The notes under the pieces: generated by a model
Told to the model about the DNA's origin: nothing
What the model saw: only the letters and a program-made list of their open reading frames with translations
Databases searched by the model: none
Position numbers and translations under genes: made by a program
Part shown: one piece after another, positions 42,701-51,522 of the stretch
Numbering within the stretch: position 1 is the first letter of the stretch
Layout of the letters: each line of letters opens with the position of its first letter
NCBI GenBank assembly: GCA_002719815.1
Contig: PBET01000031.1
Coordinates: 1 to 55,348 of the forward strand
DNA from: Methanobacteriota archaeon
GTDB lineage: Archaea > Thermoplasmatota > Poseidoniia > Poseidoniales > Poseidoniaceae
DNA length: 55,348 nucleotides
Direction of reading: 5' to 3'

Positions 42701-45700
42701 GCCCAAGTCGGTAAAGACATTGAGCGTCACAGTGCTGTTGCTTGGATTGGTAATCAAGTCAACAGGCTCTGGGTTCGAGCCATCTTCAACGAGAACTTGG
42801 TAATCTGAAACCGTATCTGCGTTGTACGCCGCATCTGGGATTGTGAACGACCATGTGCCGTTCAAGAGAGGCATATTGAACAATCCAGCAGTGTCTGTTG
42901 TGACTGTCCATACAACACCATCTTCTCCAGTCGCGTGGATTTCAACCGGCTCAAAGTTTGGAATGTCTTGGTTCCAGTTCGTCTCGTTATCGAAGAGATA
43001 GACAGCTCCAATAACATCAACAGTTGGAGCGAGGATCAACACATCAAGTTCATCCATTCCTTCCGTTACAGTAACAGAAGCACCAACAGCGAAACTCGAT
43101 ACCGAACTTTGCGCATTGAGGTTGAAGGTCATTCCAGCAGGGAGGCGTTGACTGAATTCACCAAATTGATCGGTGACAGCCGTGAATTCCAATCCATTAC
43201 CATGGAATCGAACTGGTACAGCACTTGCGTTATCGTACGACTTCTCTTCCTCAGGGAACTCAAGCCATTGTTCATAGGTGAATCCAACAATGTTTGGAGC
43301 ATCGATTGAACCATTCACCCAAACCGAAGTTGCGTAGGTGAAGTCCAACGTCATATCCGAATCTTCAACCTTGATTTCTTCAATAAGGATGTAGTCTTCG
43401 TCATTGTTATCACTAATGGACCATTCTCCAATCGGAAGTTCAACAAACACAACGCCATTTTCATCCGATACAACATCAATTGGCATCAAGCCAAGTGGAT
43501 CGGTAAAGTTGACTTCACGGCCTGCAACATCAAAGCCTTCAGGGCCGTTGAGCGTAATGGTCAAATCGAACATTTCAGGAACGCCCATGTCGAAGGTGAA
43601 GTTCATCGGCTCGTCAAAGACCTGCATGGTTTGGTTGAGTTCGTAGAATCCATCTTCGTCCAAATCCACACGGAGGTAATAATTACCCGCAGTGATCGGT
43701 CCATACGAGACATTTCCTTCTTCGTCGGAGATGAGTGTAATCATCTCATCTTCACCAAGTTCAATATCGATGAGTTGAATTTCTTGGTTTGGAATCAAAT
43801 CTCCTGTCATACTCTCGAGTGTATCTTCGAACAATGAGGCAGGGACGGTCATGGACAAGTCATAACTCGCCTCAATGCCTACTTCAACAGGATCTGGTAG
43901 CAAAATCTCTCGTCCATTTGGCATAAGTGCAATCATGTTGTAGACACCTGGTACAAGTCCAGTTCGATAGAATGAACCAGGATCGACAATGTCGCCACTA
44001 AACGAACCCGGGCCAATAAATTGTCCAGTACCATTGAGTGTACCAACACCCTCGAAGATACCAGTTCCTTCGAAGGTTTCACCATCAAGCTCCTTGGTCA
44101 AGGTGCTCACGCCATCAGAGGTCAAACGACCATTGGCCTTTGCTAAACCATCCAAGAGATAGGTCGAGAAGTCTGTGCTGACACTGACTAAACAAAGTGT
44201 CGCATTCTCAGGCATTGTGTTGTTTTCACCACACTCGAGTGATGCATTATCGTGTTCAATCCACGTCGCTTCAATCGTACCCTTTCCGACCCATGTACCG
44301 TTTCCAGAGTATACACGAGCATCATTGATTTCTCGAGTAAAGTTACCCGTGAAGTCGTAAGCGAGTGCAACACCTTCGCTCGTGAAAGTACCAACGTCAG
44401 AGAATGTTACTTCACCTGTACCTTGGAGAACGCGTGTTTCATCGGTATCAAAGGAACCGTTTGTTGTCGTGAGTGTGTAGTTCTCGGTCATTGCCCAAAT
44501 GTTTCGGAGAATGAAGTCCGTCTCTACGAGTGGTTCACCATCGAAATCACCGTAACCCGACCAAGTGACTGTACCTGAGACACCCGAACTTTCAACTTCG
44601 ATGTCCATTGCAGTTGTCACATCTTCATGACGATCGGCTTGTGCGCCCGTGATGTTGAGCATGGTTTCACCGAGCCATGTCATGTTCGCAACTTCACCGA
44701 GAATTGCAGTGATAGCGTAGACTTCACGGTCGTCGTTGACCTCGGTCAAGACATCGCCAAATCCGTTCGCAAATTCACCACTTTGGATGTCTTGAATTGC
44801 AAACGTATCATCATAGATGCCAGCGAACGCAGAAACTCGGATTTTACCAGCAGGCGCTAAGAAACTCCAATCACCGTTCTCATCAGCATCGGTCATGCCG
44901 ATTGGAATCCAGTAGGTGTCTTCGTCAAGGTCTTCTGAGCCTTCGCCTGAAAACGCATCACGTTCGATGAGAATTCGAGCATTTGGCAGACCCATACCAT
45001 CGTCTGCAGTCTTGACAGTACCGGAAATCTCAGCACCAGAGTAGTACTTCATGATCTTGACATTGTCGTTTGCAAAGATTGCAGGCACCTCAGGATCGTA
45101 CCAGTTAGCGATAACAAAGTGATTCATCATTGCACCAGGCATTGGATATGCTTGTTGCAAGAAGGATGTTCCACGATCGTTTTCACCCAATTGTTGACGT
45201 GGTTGAGGGTTGGTCGAACCAGCATCTGCACCAAGTGTTGAAGCACCATAGCCGACATAAGATCGCGCCAGCATGGTATCGAAGAACTCAGGCAGATGAT
45301 CAATTCGGATGTCCTGTACAGTGAGTGGCTCGATATCAGCACCGGATTGTTGGTCCAGTACATCCTTCAGCATGGCCTCATCCACAGCCTCTCTGTCCAT
45401 TTCGAGAACAGGTTGGTCACCACGCTTTGTTTCATACACTTCGTTTGTGAAGGTGTTGAAATCTTGACCAGAGAGAATGGTTGGTGCACCGAAGATACCC
45501 AATGGCCGTCCTCCGTTGTAGCCTGCTTCTGAGTTGTAACGACCAGCACGAGGGTAGAGTTTGTCGTCGATTGCGAAGTATCGAATTTCGTGATCTCGCT
45601 TGAATGTTTCACCAGGAGCTCCATTGTAATCTTGAACTTCGTAATTGTCTTCAAGTTCAATGATTGCATGATAGAGATCGACAACTTCGTCATCAGTCAA

Positions 45701-48700
45701 ACTGTTTATCAAGAATTGGACAACGAGTGCGATATGAGCGTTCGAACGGTGGATATCGGTTGAGACCGAACCATATTCTTCGACCAAATCAGCCGTGTAC
45801 CAATACTCACCGAATGTGTAATGCGTTACATCAGACACTTCCTCTGCACTAACATCAGCATTGTTACGGAAGGTGCTGTTTGCAGATTCTTCAGTCACAT
45901 AATCGCCGTTGCGACAGAATTCTTCGCTTGGGTTGTCACAAGGAATGATCTCTCCATCAGCCCAAACACGGTAGTGGATTCCAAGAGATTCATCAGGGAT
46001 TCCATTTGCGTCAAGTGGATAGCCACTGGTCATGTACGCATCGCCTTTGCTCTTGAATACCTTGAATGAATGATCGACAACGACATCAGCCATATCATCG
46101 AAATCCATCCCTTCTCGAAGCATGAGCAAATCAAGTTCAGCACGTTGTTCGGCGTTGTTCAATCCATTGTCAAGAACAGCGTCAAAGCCAGGCGTAAAGC
46201 CACGATCACCAGTCTTGACGATGTTGTAGGCAATGTCACCTACTGCAAGATGTTGAATGAACATTGCAACGAGATCGGTTTGACTGCGCGCCAACAGCAT
46301 GTTACCTGATGCAGGGATACCACTCTGGAAGTTGTCGGAAACGGAAGGATGCTCACCAGTGTTGAGTGCTTGGAAACCGTAGTCCCACCATGAGACGAAC
46401 GCAGGTTTGTCACCAAATCGCATTTCACAGAGACCTGATGTTTCATTCGTTTGTTCCCAAATACCGTTTTCAGCATTGCATGCGGTCTCGGTTGTGGCAT
46501 CAACGTGGTATTTGTCTTGTTGCGCCAGCCATTCGTGTGCAGCATTCCAGGATTGTCCATTGAAACCGCTTCCGAATGAGCCCATGTAAGCACGGCCACC
46601 AAACGCTTCGTATTCCCTGCTATCCAGAACAGATACGCCAAGTCCATCCCAGCGCATGATATCAGGCACACTGTAGTAGAACGATTCGTCCATGTCACCT
46701 TCTGCAGGAGAGTTACTTGGAATAGCAGAGTCAAGACCGTAGGTCAGTTGCTGGCCTGAGAGCATGATAAGGACAAGAACGACGGCGGAGAAGGATGGTG
46801 TGCGCCAAACAGCACGACGTGCTCCCGCGATTCGTTCCGAGGGTGTTCGAATACCTGCACGGCGCCAGTTACGGACAAGTCCGTCCCAATTCGCCCACTT
46901 CCAGAAGCCTACAATACCTGCAGCACCCATCACAGCAACAACAGGTGTTGCGTTGAAGAGGAAACGGGCAGCAGTCCACGACATGTAGGATGCTGCGAAA
47001 ATCCATACGGCGAATACCAAAGCGATTTGGCTACGTTGGCTGAAGGTTCTCCACAAGGATGTCAGTCCTACAACAAGCGCAAAGACGAAGACAATCGGTC
47101 CGAAACTTGCAAACATGTAACCACGATCTGGTGCGTTTGCTTCAGCAACTGTTCCGAAAATCTTGGTCTTGGTGAAGTAGCCACTACCAGTAAACAAGAC
47201 GTCCCATGCGTTGCTGAGATTGGTGACCTTCAACACGTACAGCGCGCTCAGGAAGACAGTTGCTCCCACAGCGAGTGTGCCGAGAACAAGCAACCAAGGC
47301 TTGTCTCGGAAACCGGTTGTGATGTACATGATGACCACAGTGAACAGCAAGATGAAGAGGAACGGTTGTAGACCGGTACCATCCAACATGAGGTTCATTT
47401 GTGGATGTGCATAGAACGGAAGCGCAATCAACAGATTTGTCAAAAGCATGGTCAAGAAGAGCGTGCTGAGAATTGTTGAGTCACGACGTCGGAACATGTT
47501 GAGTGCAACTTGTGCGGCGTAAGCGAGGAACAGAATTGCTGGTCCAGCAACGAAACCTTTCCAACCGAGACTCGCAGCACCGAAAGCAACACCAGCGAGC
47601 ACTGCGTTCGACATTGCATACTTGCGCTCTTGAGCAACTGCGCCCATCGCCCGCATCATATCGATTGGACGGATGGATGTTGTCCGAACAAGTCGTTCTG
47701 AACCGGCATACTTGACAGCACGCAGATAGAACATGAATCCAAGCGCAATGAATAGCATGACGAAGGAATCGTGATCAGCGAGTCCCCATGTTGAGTGTGT
47801 GACGTGTGCTGGCATGAAGGCAATCAACCATGCGGCGATAACACCCGCCGCCTTGCCAAAGTGGTCACGTGCAATCGTAGCAACTGGGAAAATTGTGAGC
47901 GCTCCGTAGATTGCAGGGAGAGCAAGCATGCTCCACCAAACTGCATCTTCACCGAGGAACGGCTGGAGGATCATAGCGCCAATGGCCAAACTCCACGAAA
48001 ACAACGGTGGACGTGGGTTGATTCCACCGATTGGGTAGAATCGATCAGCATCGACAACAAGGTGAGCATTCTGCGCAAGGATGTAATCAACAACCCGCTT
48101 CATGTACCAAGGGTCAGAACCTCCAGTCATGTCGAAACCTTCTGTTCCCATTGCGTGCATGGAAGGAACAGCGTACCACTGGATACGGATAACAAGTCCA
48201 ACCAAGAAAGCAACAGCCGTCAAGAGACTTGCCCAGTGTGCATTCCAGAACTGACGTGCACCACTTGGGCGGTGTTCTTCACGATTGGACCAACCACCGT
48301 ACTTCTCGTGGTTACCGATCATTGTGATCGCAACACCAACGAAGAACGTGATGGCCAACCAGATGAGTGGCGCCCACGATTCAGAGAACGTTTCGTTGGT
48401 CCAGAAGCCGGCTTCGTACCATGCTCCAAGGAGGTAGAGCACCCAGAGTGACGAGATTGTCATTGCACGGGTAAACCAGCGCTCTGCAACCATTCCAGAG
48501 ACGATGATGGCGATGATACCGGTGAGAAGAGCCGTGTAATAGCCAACGAAGCCACTGGCTTCGACACCACCGAGTCCACCGAGACGAAGACGATCGGCAA
48601 TTGAGCCCTGATCGAAATGCCAGATGGTTGCAAGGTGTGCACCTGCCCAAATGAACAAAGCAATTTGCAATGGGAGCGCTTCTCGATTCCAAACGCCTTC

Positions 48701-49342
48701 GACATTGTTGTAAGCGAACCAACCCTTGCCTCCAGCAGGACTGAGGAAACCTCGTCCAGCAACACCGACGAGAAGACCAAGAATCGGGAACACCGTGAAC
48801 CACGTAAAGAAGACAAAACCGATGGCTGTTTCTTGGAATGTGGATACATCGATGGGTTGGCCTTCGGAAAATTCGTACTTGCTCGGGATGTATGTATCGA
48901 CCGCTGCAGCTGCCGTGATATCGAAAGCTGAATGCACACCAACACCTGCGAAGATGAGCATTGTCATCCATTCGTAGCGTTCATTCGTATCGAGCAAATA
49001 CCCACCAAATAGAACGACGAAGAATGTGAATCCGACAAAACCATCGGTTTGTGTTTCGGCAACACCTGAACCGACGAGAGCGAGGACAAACATAGCGAGG
49101 GAGATTTGTGTCTGAGAGATCGACTCTGGGAGGGTTCCTAGTTCACGGAGGATGCGAGGTGTGACAGCCAAGAATCCGGCTACACCTGTCACGATGAATG
49201 GCGTCATCGCATCGCTGTTCAATTCGACATCAATCGACATGAGTCCATCGACGTAGTTTGCTAGTATTGCAATAAGCACCGCAAGTGGGGCAATAAGCCA
49301 ACCAAAAACGGGTCGTTGCGAGGTCTTTGCTACCTTTTCCAT
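39782..49342 (-). CDS. aglB: Giant oligosaccharyltransferase (STT3/AglB family) with N-terminal polytopic and C-terminal ectodomain extensions
   Basis: 3186 aa; acceptor-loop GGSDPWYMKR (D at about 48113-48115), GLADHDSF (DHD 47768-47776), TVAE (47141-47152), WWDYG (46376-46390); long Ig/carboxypeptidase-regulatory-like repeats; terminal TM IVTIAIIGLIFIILYFGF. Confidence 0.9.
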   Translation of the reverse strand: MEKVAKTSQRPVFGWLIAPLAVLIAILANYVDGLMSIDVELNSDAMTPFIVTGVAGFLAVTPRILRELGTLPESISQTQISLAMFVLALVGSGVAETQTDGFVGFTFFVVLFGGYLLDTNERYEWMTMLIFAGVGVHSAFDITAAAAVDTYIPSKYEFSEGQPIDVSTFQETAIGFVFFTWFTVFPILGLLVGVAGRGFLSPAGGKGWFAYNNVEGVWNREALPLQIALFIWAGAHLATIWHFDQGSIADRLRLGGLGGVEASGFVGYYTALLTGIIAIIVSGMVAERWFTRAMTISSLWVLYLLGAWYEAGFWTNETFSESWAPLIWLAITFFVGVAITMIGNHEKYGGWSNREEHRPSGARQFWNAHWASLLTAVAFLVGLVIRIQWYAVPSMHAMGTEGFDMTGGSDPWYMKRVVDYILAQNAHLVVDADRFYPIGGINPRPPLFSWSLAIGAMILQPFLGEDAVWWSMLALPAIYGALTIFPVATIARDHFGKAAGVIAAWLIAFMPAHVTHSTWGLADHDSFVMLFIALGFMFYLRAVKYAGSERLVRTTSIRPIDMMRAMGAVAQERKYAMSNAVLAGVAFGAASLGWKGFVAGPAILFLAYAAQVALNMFRRRDSTILSTLFLTMLLTNLLIALPFYAHPQMNLMLDGTGLQPFLFILLFTVVIMYITTGFRDKPWLLVLGTLAVGATVFLSALYVLKVTNLSNAWDVLFTGSGYFTKTKIFGTVAEANAPDRGYMFASFGPIVFVFALVVGLTSLWRTFSQRSQIALVFAVWIFAASYMSWTAARFLFNATPVVAVMGAAGIVGFWKWANWDGLVRNWRRAGIRTPSERIAGARRAVWRTPSFSAVVLVLIMLSGQQLTYGLDSAIPSNSPAEGDMDESFYYSVPDIMRWDGLGVSVLDSREYEAFGGRAYMGSFGSGFNGQSWNAAHEWLAQQDKYHVDATTETACNAENGIWEQTNETSGLCEMRFGDKPAFVSWWDYGFQALNTGEHPSVSDNFQSGIPASGNMLLARSQTDLVAMFIQHLAVGDIAYNIVKTGDRGFTPGFDAVLDNGLNNAEQRAELDLLMLREGMDFDDMADVVVDHSFKVFKSKGDAYMTSGYPLDANGIPDESLGIHYRVWADGEIIPCDNPSEEFCRNGDYVTEESANSTFRNNADVSAEEVSDVTHYTFGEYWYTADLVEEYGSVSTDIHRSNAHIALVVQFLINSLTDDEVVDLYHAIIELEDNYEVQDYNGAPGETFKRDHEIRYFAIDDKLYPRAGRYNSEAGYNGGRPLGIFGAPTILSGQDFNTFTNEVYETKRGDQPVLEMDREAVDEAMLKDVLDQQSGADIEPLTVQDIRIDHLPEFFDTMLARSYVGYGASTLGADAGSTNPQPRQQLGENDRGTSFLQQAYPMPGAMMNHFVIANWYDPEVPAIFANDNVKIMKYYSGAEISGTVKTADDGMGLPNARILIERDAFSGEGSEDLDEDTYWIPIGMTDADENGDWSFLAPAGKIRVSAFAGIYDDTFAIQDIQSGEFANGFGDVLTEVNDDREVYAITAILGEVANMTWLGETMLNITGAQADRHEDVTTAMDIEVESSGVSGTVTWSGYGDFDGEPLVETDFILRNIWAMTENYTLTTTNGSFDTDETRVLQGTGEVTFSDVGTFTSEGVALAYDFTGNFTREINDARVYSGNGTWVGKGTIEATWIEHDNASLECGENNTMPENATLCLVSVSTDFSTYLLDGLAKANGRLTSDGVSTLTKELDGETFEGTGIFEGVGTLNGTGQFIGPGSFSGDIVDPGSFYRTGLVPGVYNMIALMPNGREILLPDPVEVGIEASYDLSMTVPASLFEDTLESMTGDLIPNQEIQLIDIELGEDEMITLISDEEGNVSYGPITAGNYYLRVDLDEDGFYELNQTMQVFDEPMNFTFDMGVPEMFDLTITLNGPEGFDVAGREVNFTDPLGLMPIDVVSDENGVVFVELPIGEWSISDNNDEDYILIEEIKVEDSDMTLDFTYATSVWVNGSIDAPNIVGFTYEQWLEFPEEEKSYDNASAVPVRFHGNGLEFTAVTDQFGEFSQRLPAGMTFNLNAQSSVSSFAVGASVTVTEGMDELDVLILAPTVDVIGAVYLFDNETNWNQDIPNFEPVEIHATGEDGVVWTVTTDTAGLFNMPLLNGTWSFTIPDAAYNADTVSDYQVLVEDGSNPEPVDLITNPSNSTVTLNVFTDLGDGVFENGTAIRPDIQLIPVSEVGQQVNITSDDYTEDGIVDVVLSPGIYAITTNNLDASDENATDASLEINGVLDVIPVGLTGPEEAIIVPIVDAWRMNGTITWANGSAMVENFLLSTPDGSDYVPISVDENGTFATYVESGDYIVVVAPMLNGDAITESLRMPITIDADSSARTELSLALVEAVEVSLTLKELGTDSELVGKNVVLVSHDGFGNITMNPTDADGNATQLLMPGTWSLFMNESAAQRYWTLDTSDAPVIMNENTSLDVVYAALEVEIGGKAYWDTDEDDIADANEGVEGATVTIQGGSIDTVVETDSTGVWRLYVPILENYAITIEKEGFGVVSYDDNNTGTYVVDNEPVSQDIEMSAAEVTVTGSITDVLDATRLEDASITLYGTSENQQDSVDVIGTFADETLSFTAVVEPGQWVVVVYEDDAPFNGGGVTVGLLDAEVQNGGTIELVMSKGGWVDLSTEFTSFNLQTFNAGTENSESPVTDVVEVEVDLGDGKAWMIPLETDGTMEVLLPADSVTFNSEFTTVQRDLTMNYTAGISIDNGDEGRTAVMLSYNRKTNSDLVLSIINVEGATVLGDENRDLLATVNTSDDANYTSIEFDVVAVYEGTEISDPFGVTGSVTVSPDQDDWSVEFYNGTDWIDSTIVQLGIGDVAGNATLEETVRARIVLPSVEAAWWLENGHDVNIRFSADSGDMSEVSLNVEIPQYYGFNVTDLSSTIGVGPGGTTTATMTINNNGNGDDSFTYEVLDNLPEGWTVTPMNGVTTIAKENMRDLAFSVTSAPDFEEGPITITVRITSEDGTTTEEYDIEVEAARIALSFDEDLTKSRSNNFADVDPNTVIIVMENTGLRSAQLVTVYLDSDSISEMNVTLTMPASTTTEFEFILPAASQGITRYDVRWEVLGDDFNFSNNDADNAEDFGIEYLVQGSEETSNPIVTIAIIGLIFIILYFGFKASERARRSGGRF

Positions 49343-49459
49343 TTTTTTCCCTCAGAGGATTGCTCGACAGCAGCAAGGCTGGAGCGTTTTGCCCACTTTC
49401 GACCCTCTTTTAACAATGACGATGAGGAGGTAGGAAAAATCGATTGACGTCATCGAAAT

Positions 49460-50728
49460 TTAGGAATCTAAAGCACGATGGCCGATGTCCTTTCGATGAT
49501 GCGATCCTTGAAGTTGAATTTGAGATAGACGTTGATAGGACAATGCTTGCGCTTCATGCAACGATGTTGCCACCGATGTAACGGAAAGAACGCGACCACC
49601 CGATGAAATCAATCGACCATCGTCATCGAGCGCCGTTCCAGCATGACTTACCCATGTGGCGTTCGAATCAAGCGATGCATCAGCACCGAGTATTGTTCGA
49701 CCCTTAACCGCTGACTTTGGATAACCTTCCGAAGCAAGCACGACCGTCAAGGCGTGTGCGTCCTTAAACTCGACATTCAATTGCTTTAGTTCGTCATTCG
49801 CAGCTTTGAACAACAGTTCACCCACATCACCGGCGATGAGTGGCAACGTCACTTGACATTCTGGATCTCCAAAGCGAACATTAAATTCAACGACGTATGG
49901 GTCACCATGTTCATCGATCATGAGGCCGACATACAATACGCCACGATACGGTATGCTTTGCGATGAAAGATAAGAAAACATTGGTTGAACGATTCGATCA
50001 AGGACCTTCTCATGTATTTTGTCCGTTACAACAGGAGCTGGGCAGTAGGCACCCATGCCGCCCGTATTGGGCCCTCGGTCACCATCATAGGCGCGTTTGT
50101 GATCTTGGCTTGCTGGTAAGCAAACAAAGCCAGAGCGATCCATGACGACCAACATACTCGCTTCCTCGCCAGGTAGGAACCGTTCGAGTAAGATATGCCC
50201 GTCGGACTGAATCGATTCCTCGATAAACGCACGTGCTTCTTCACGATTAGTTGTGACAACAACGCCTTTCCCACCAGCGAGGACATCTCGTTTGATTACC
50301 CAAGGCTCATTTGCACGAGCATCCAATCCTGCTTCGATGTCTGAAGATGCGTCAAGGATGTCGTAGTCAGCAGTAGGAACACGTGCAGCGTCCATCGCTC
50401 GTTTCGCAAACAACTTCGATCCTTCAAGTTCAGCATGGACTTGTTGCGGTCCAAAACACGGAATACCGTGTCCGATGAGTCTGTCAGCAAGTCCATCGCA
50501 CAAGGGTGCTTCAGGGCCTACAACAACAAAATCAACTTCTAATTGGACGGACAGTTCAACAAGACCGTCAATGTCTGAGGCAGCCACACCGTGATTTGTC
50601 CCAAAATGCTGCGTTCCTGCGTTGCCTGGACTTGTATGAATCGCTTGGATGGAATCGGATTCGGACAGAGCGAGACACAATGCATGTTCACGTCCACCAC
50701 CGCCGATGACAAGGACAGTTCGACCCAT
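49460..50728 (-). CDS. purD: Phosphoribosylamine-glycine ligase
   Basis: MGRTVLVIGGGGREHALCLALSES...SPGNAGT...GPEAPLCDGLAD...RGPNTGGMGAYCPAP...VEFNVRFGDPECQ. ORF track extends to 50761. Confidence 0.97.
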   Translation of the reverse strand: MGRTVLVIGGGGREHALCLALSESDSIQAIHTSPGNAGTQHFGTNHGVAASDIDGLVELSVQLEVDFVVVGPEAPLCDGLADRLIGHGIPCFGPQQVHAELEGSKLFAKRAMDAARVPTADYDILDASSDIEAGLDARANEPWVIKRDVLAGGKGVVVTTNREEARAFIEESIQSDGHILLERFLPGEEASMLVVMDRSGFVCLPASQDHKRAYDGDRGPNTGGMGAYCPAPVVTDKIHEKVLDRIVQPMFSYLSSQSIPYRGVLYVGLMIDEHGDPYVVEFNVRFGDPECQVTLPLIAGDVGELLFKAANDELKQLNVEFKDAHALTVVLASEGYPKSAVKGRTILGADASLDSNATWVSHAGTALDDDGRLISSGGRVLSVTSVATSLHEAQALSYQRLSQIQLQGSHHRKDIGHRALDS

Positions 50729-50819
50729 ACTTTGGCCTGTTGTATTGGGCTGATAATTCAACCGCTTTGGCTTTCAGAATACAAGAGCCTTCAAAGGCCG
50801 AGTGCTATGATACATCCGC

Positions 50820-51482
50820 ATGGGCGATGTTGCTGACGCTACAGATATGGGAATTCTACTCCTCGCACTCATGACACTCTGGCTCTATTTACCTGGTTTT
50901 ATTGCAAACACATTCGCCATGATGTGGGGCAAGTGGTTACCAAAGACAGGATACGGCCCTTGGCCCATCGATGGAGGACGAGTGATGAAGGACGGTAATC
51001 GTATGCTCGGCGATGGGAAAACATGGAATGGATTGATCGGAGGCTCCTTAACAGCAGGATTGTTATGCATGCTACAAGTTGCGATTGTGGGCACAACGTT
51101 CGATGAAGCATCCGTTTTTGTATCACCACTCACAGGTTCCGAAGATGCTTGGTTTGCAATTGGCGGACCGTACCTTACAGCCTACATCATGGGTTCATTT
51201 CTTGGATTTGCATGTCTCCTGGGCGACATGACAGGTTCATTTTTCAAGCGACGGCGAGGATTAAAGCGAGAAGGCGATGTTTCTTCCAAAGCCCCCCTCT
51301 TGGATACATTACCGTTTGCAATCATGGTGTTCTTGTGGGGGCAGTTGTTCCTTGGACCATCGCTCCTTGCATCGTCAGAACTCCTCCTACCAATGGCGAT
51401 TATCATCGTAATTACACCTATTTTGCACCGGTCGTTTAACCTCATTGGTTATGCGATTGGATGGAAAGACGTTCCGTACTAA
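50820..51482 (+). CDS. carS: CDP-archaeol synthase
   Basis: YLPGFIANTFAMMWGKW...PIDGGRVMKDGNRMLGDGKTWNGLIGG...LLGDMTGSFFKRRRGLKREGDVSSKAPLLDTLPF; multipass membrane protein. Confidence 0.9.
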   Translation: MGDVADATDMGILLLALMTLWLYLPGFIANTFAMMWGKWLPKTGYGPWPIDGGRVMKDGNRMLGDGKTWNGLIGGSLTAGLLCMLQVAIVGTTFDEASVFVSPLTGSEDAWFAIGGPYLTAYIMGSFLGFACLLGDMTGSFFKRRRGLKREGDVSSKAPLLDTLPFAIMVFLWGQLFLGPSLLASSELLLPMAIIIVITPILHRSFNLIGYAIGWKDVPY

Positions 51483-51522
51483 AGAGAGAAGGATTCATGA
51501 TTAGCCGCTTGCTGGGAGTGTC

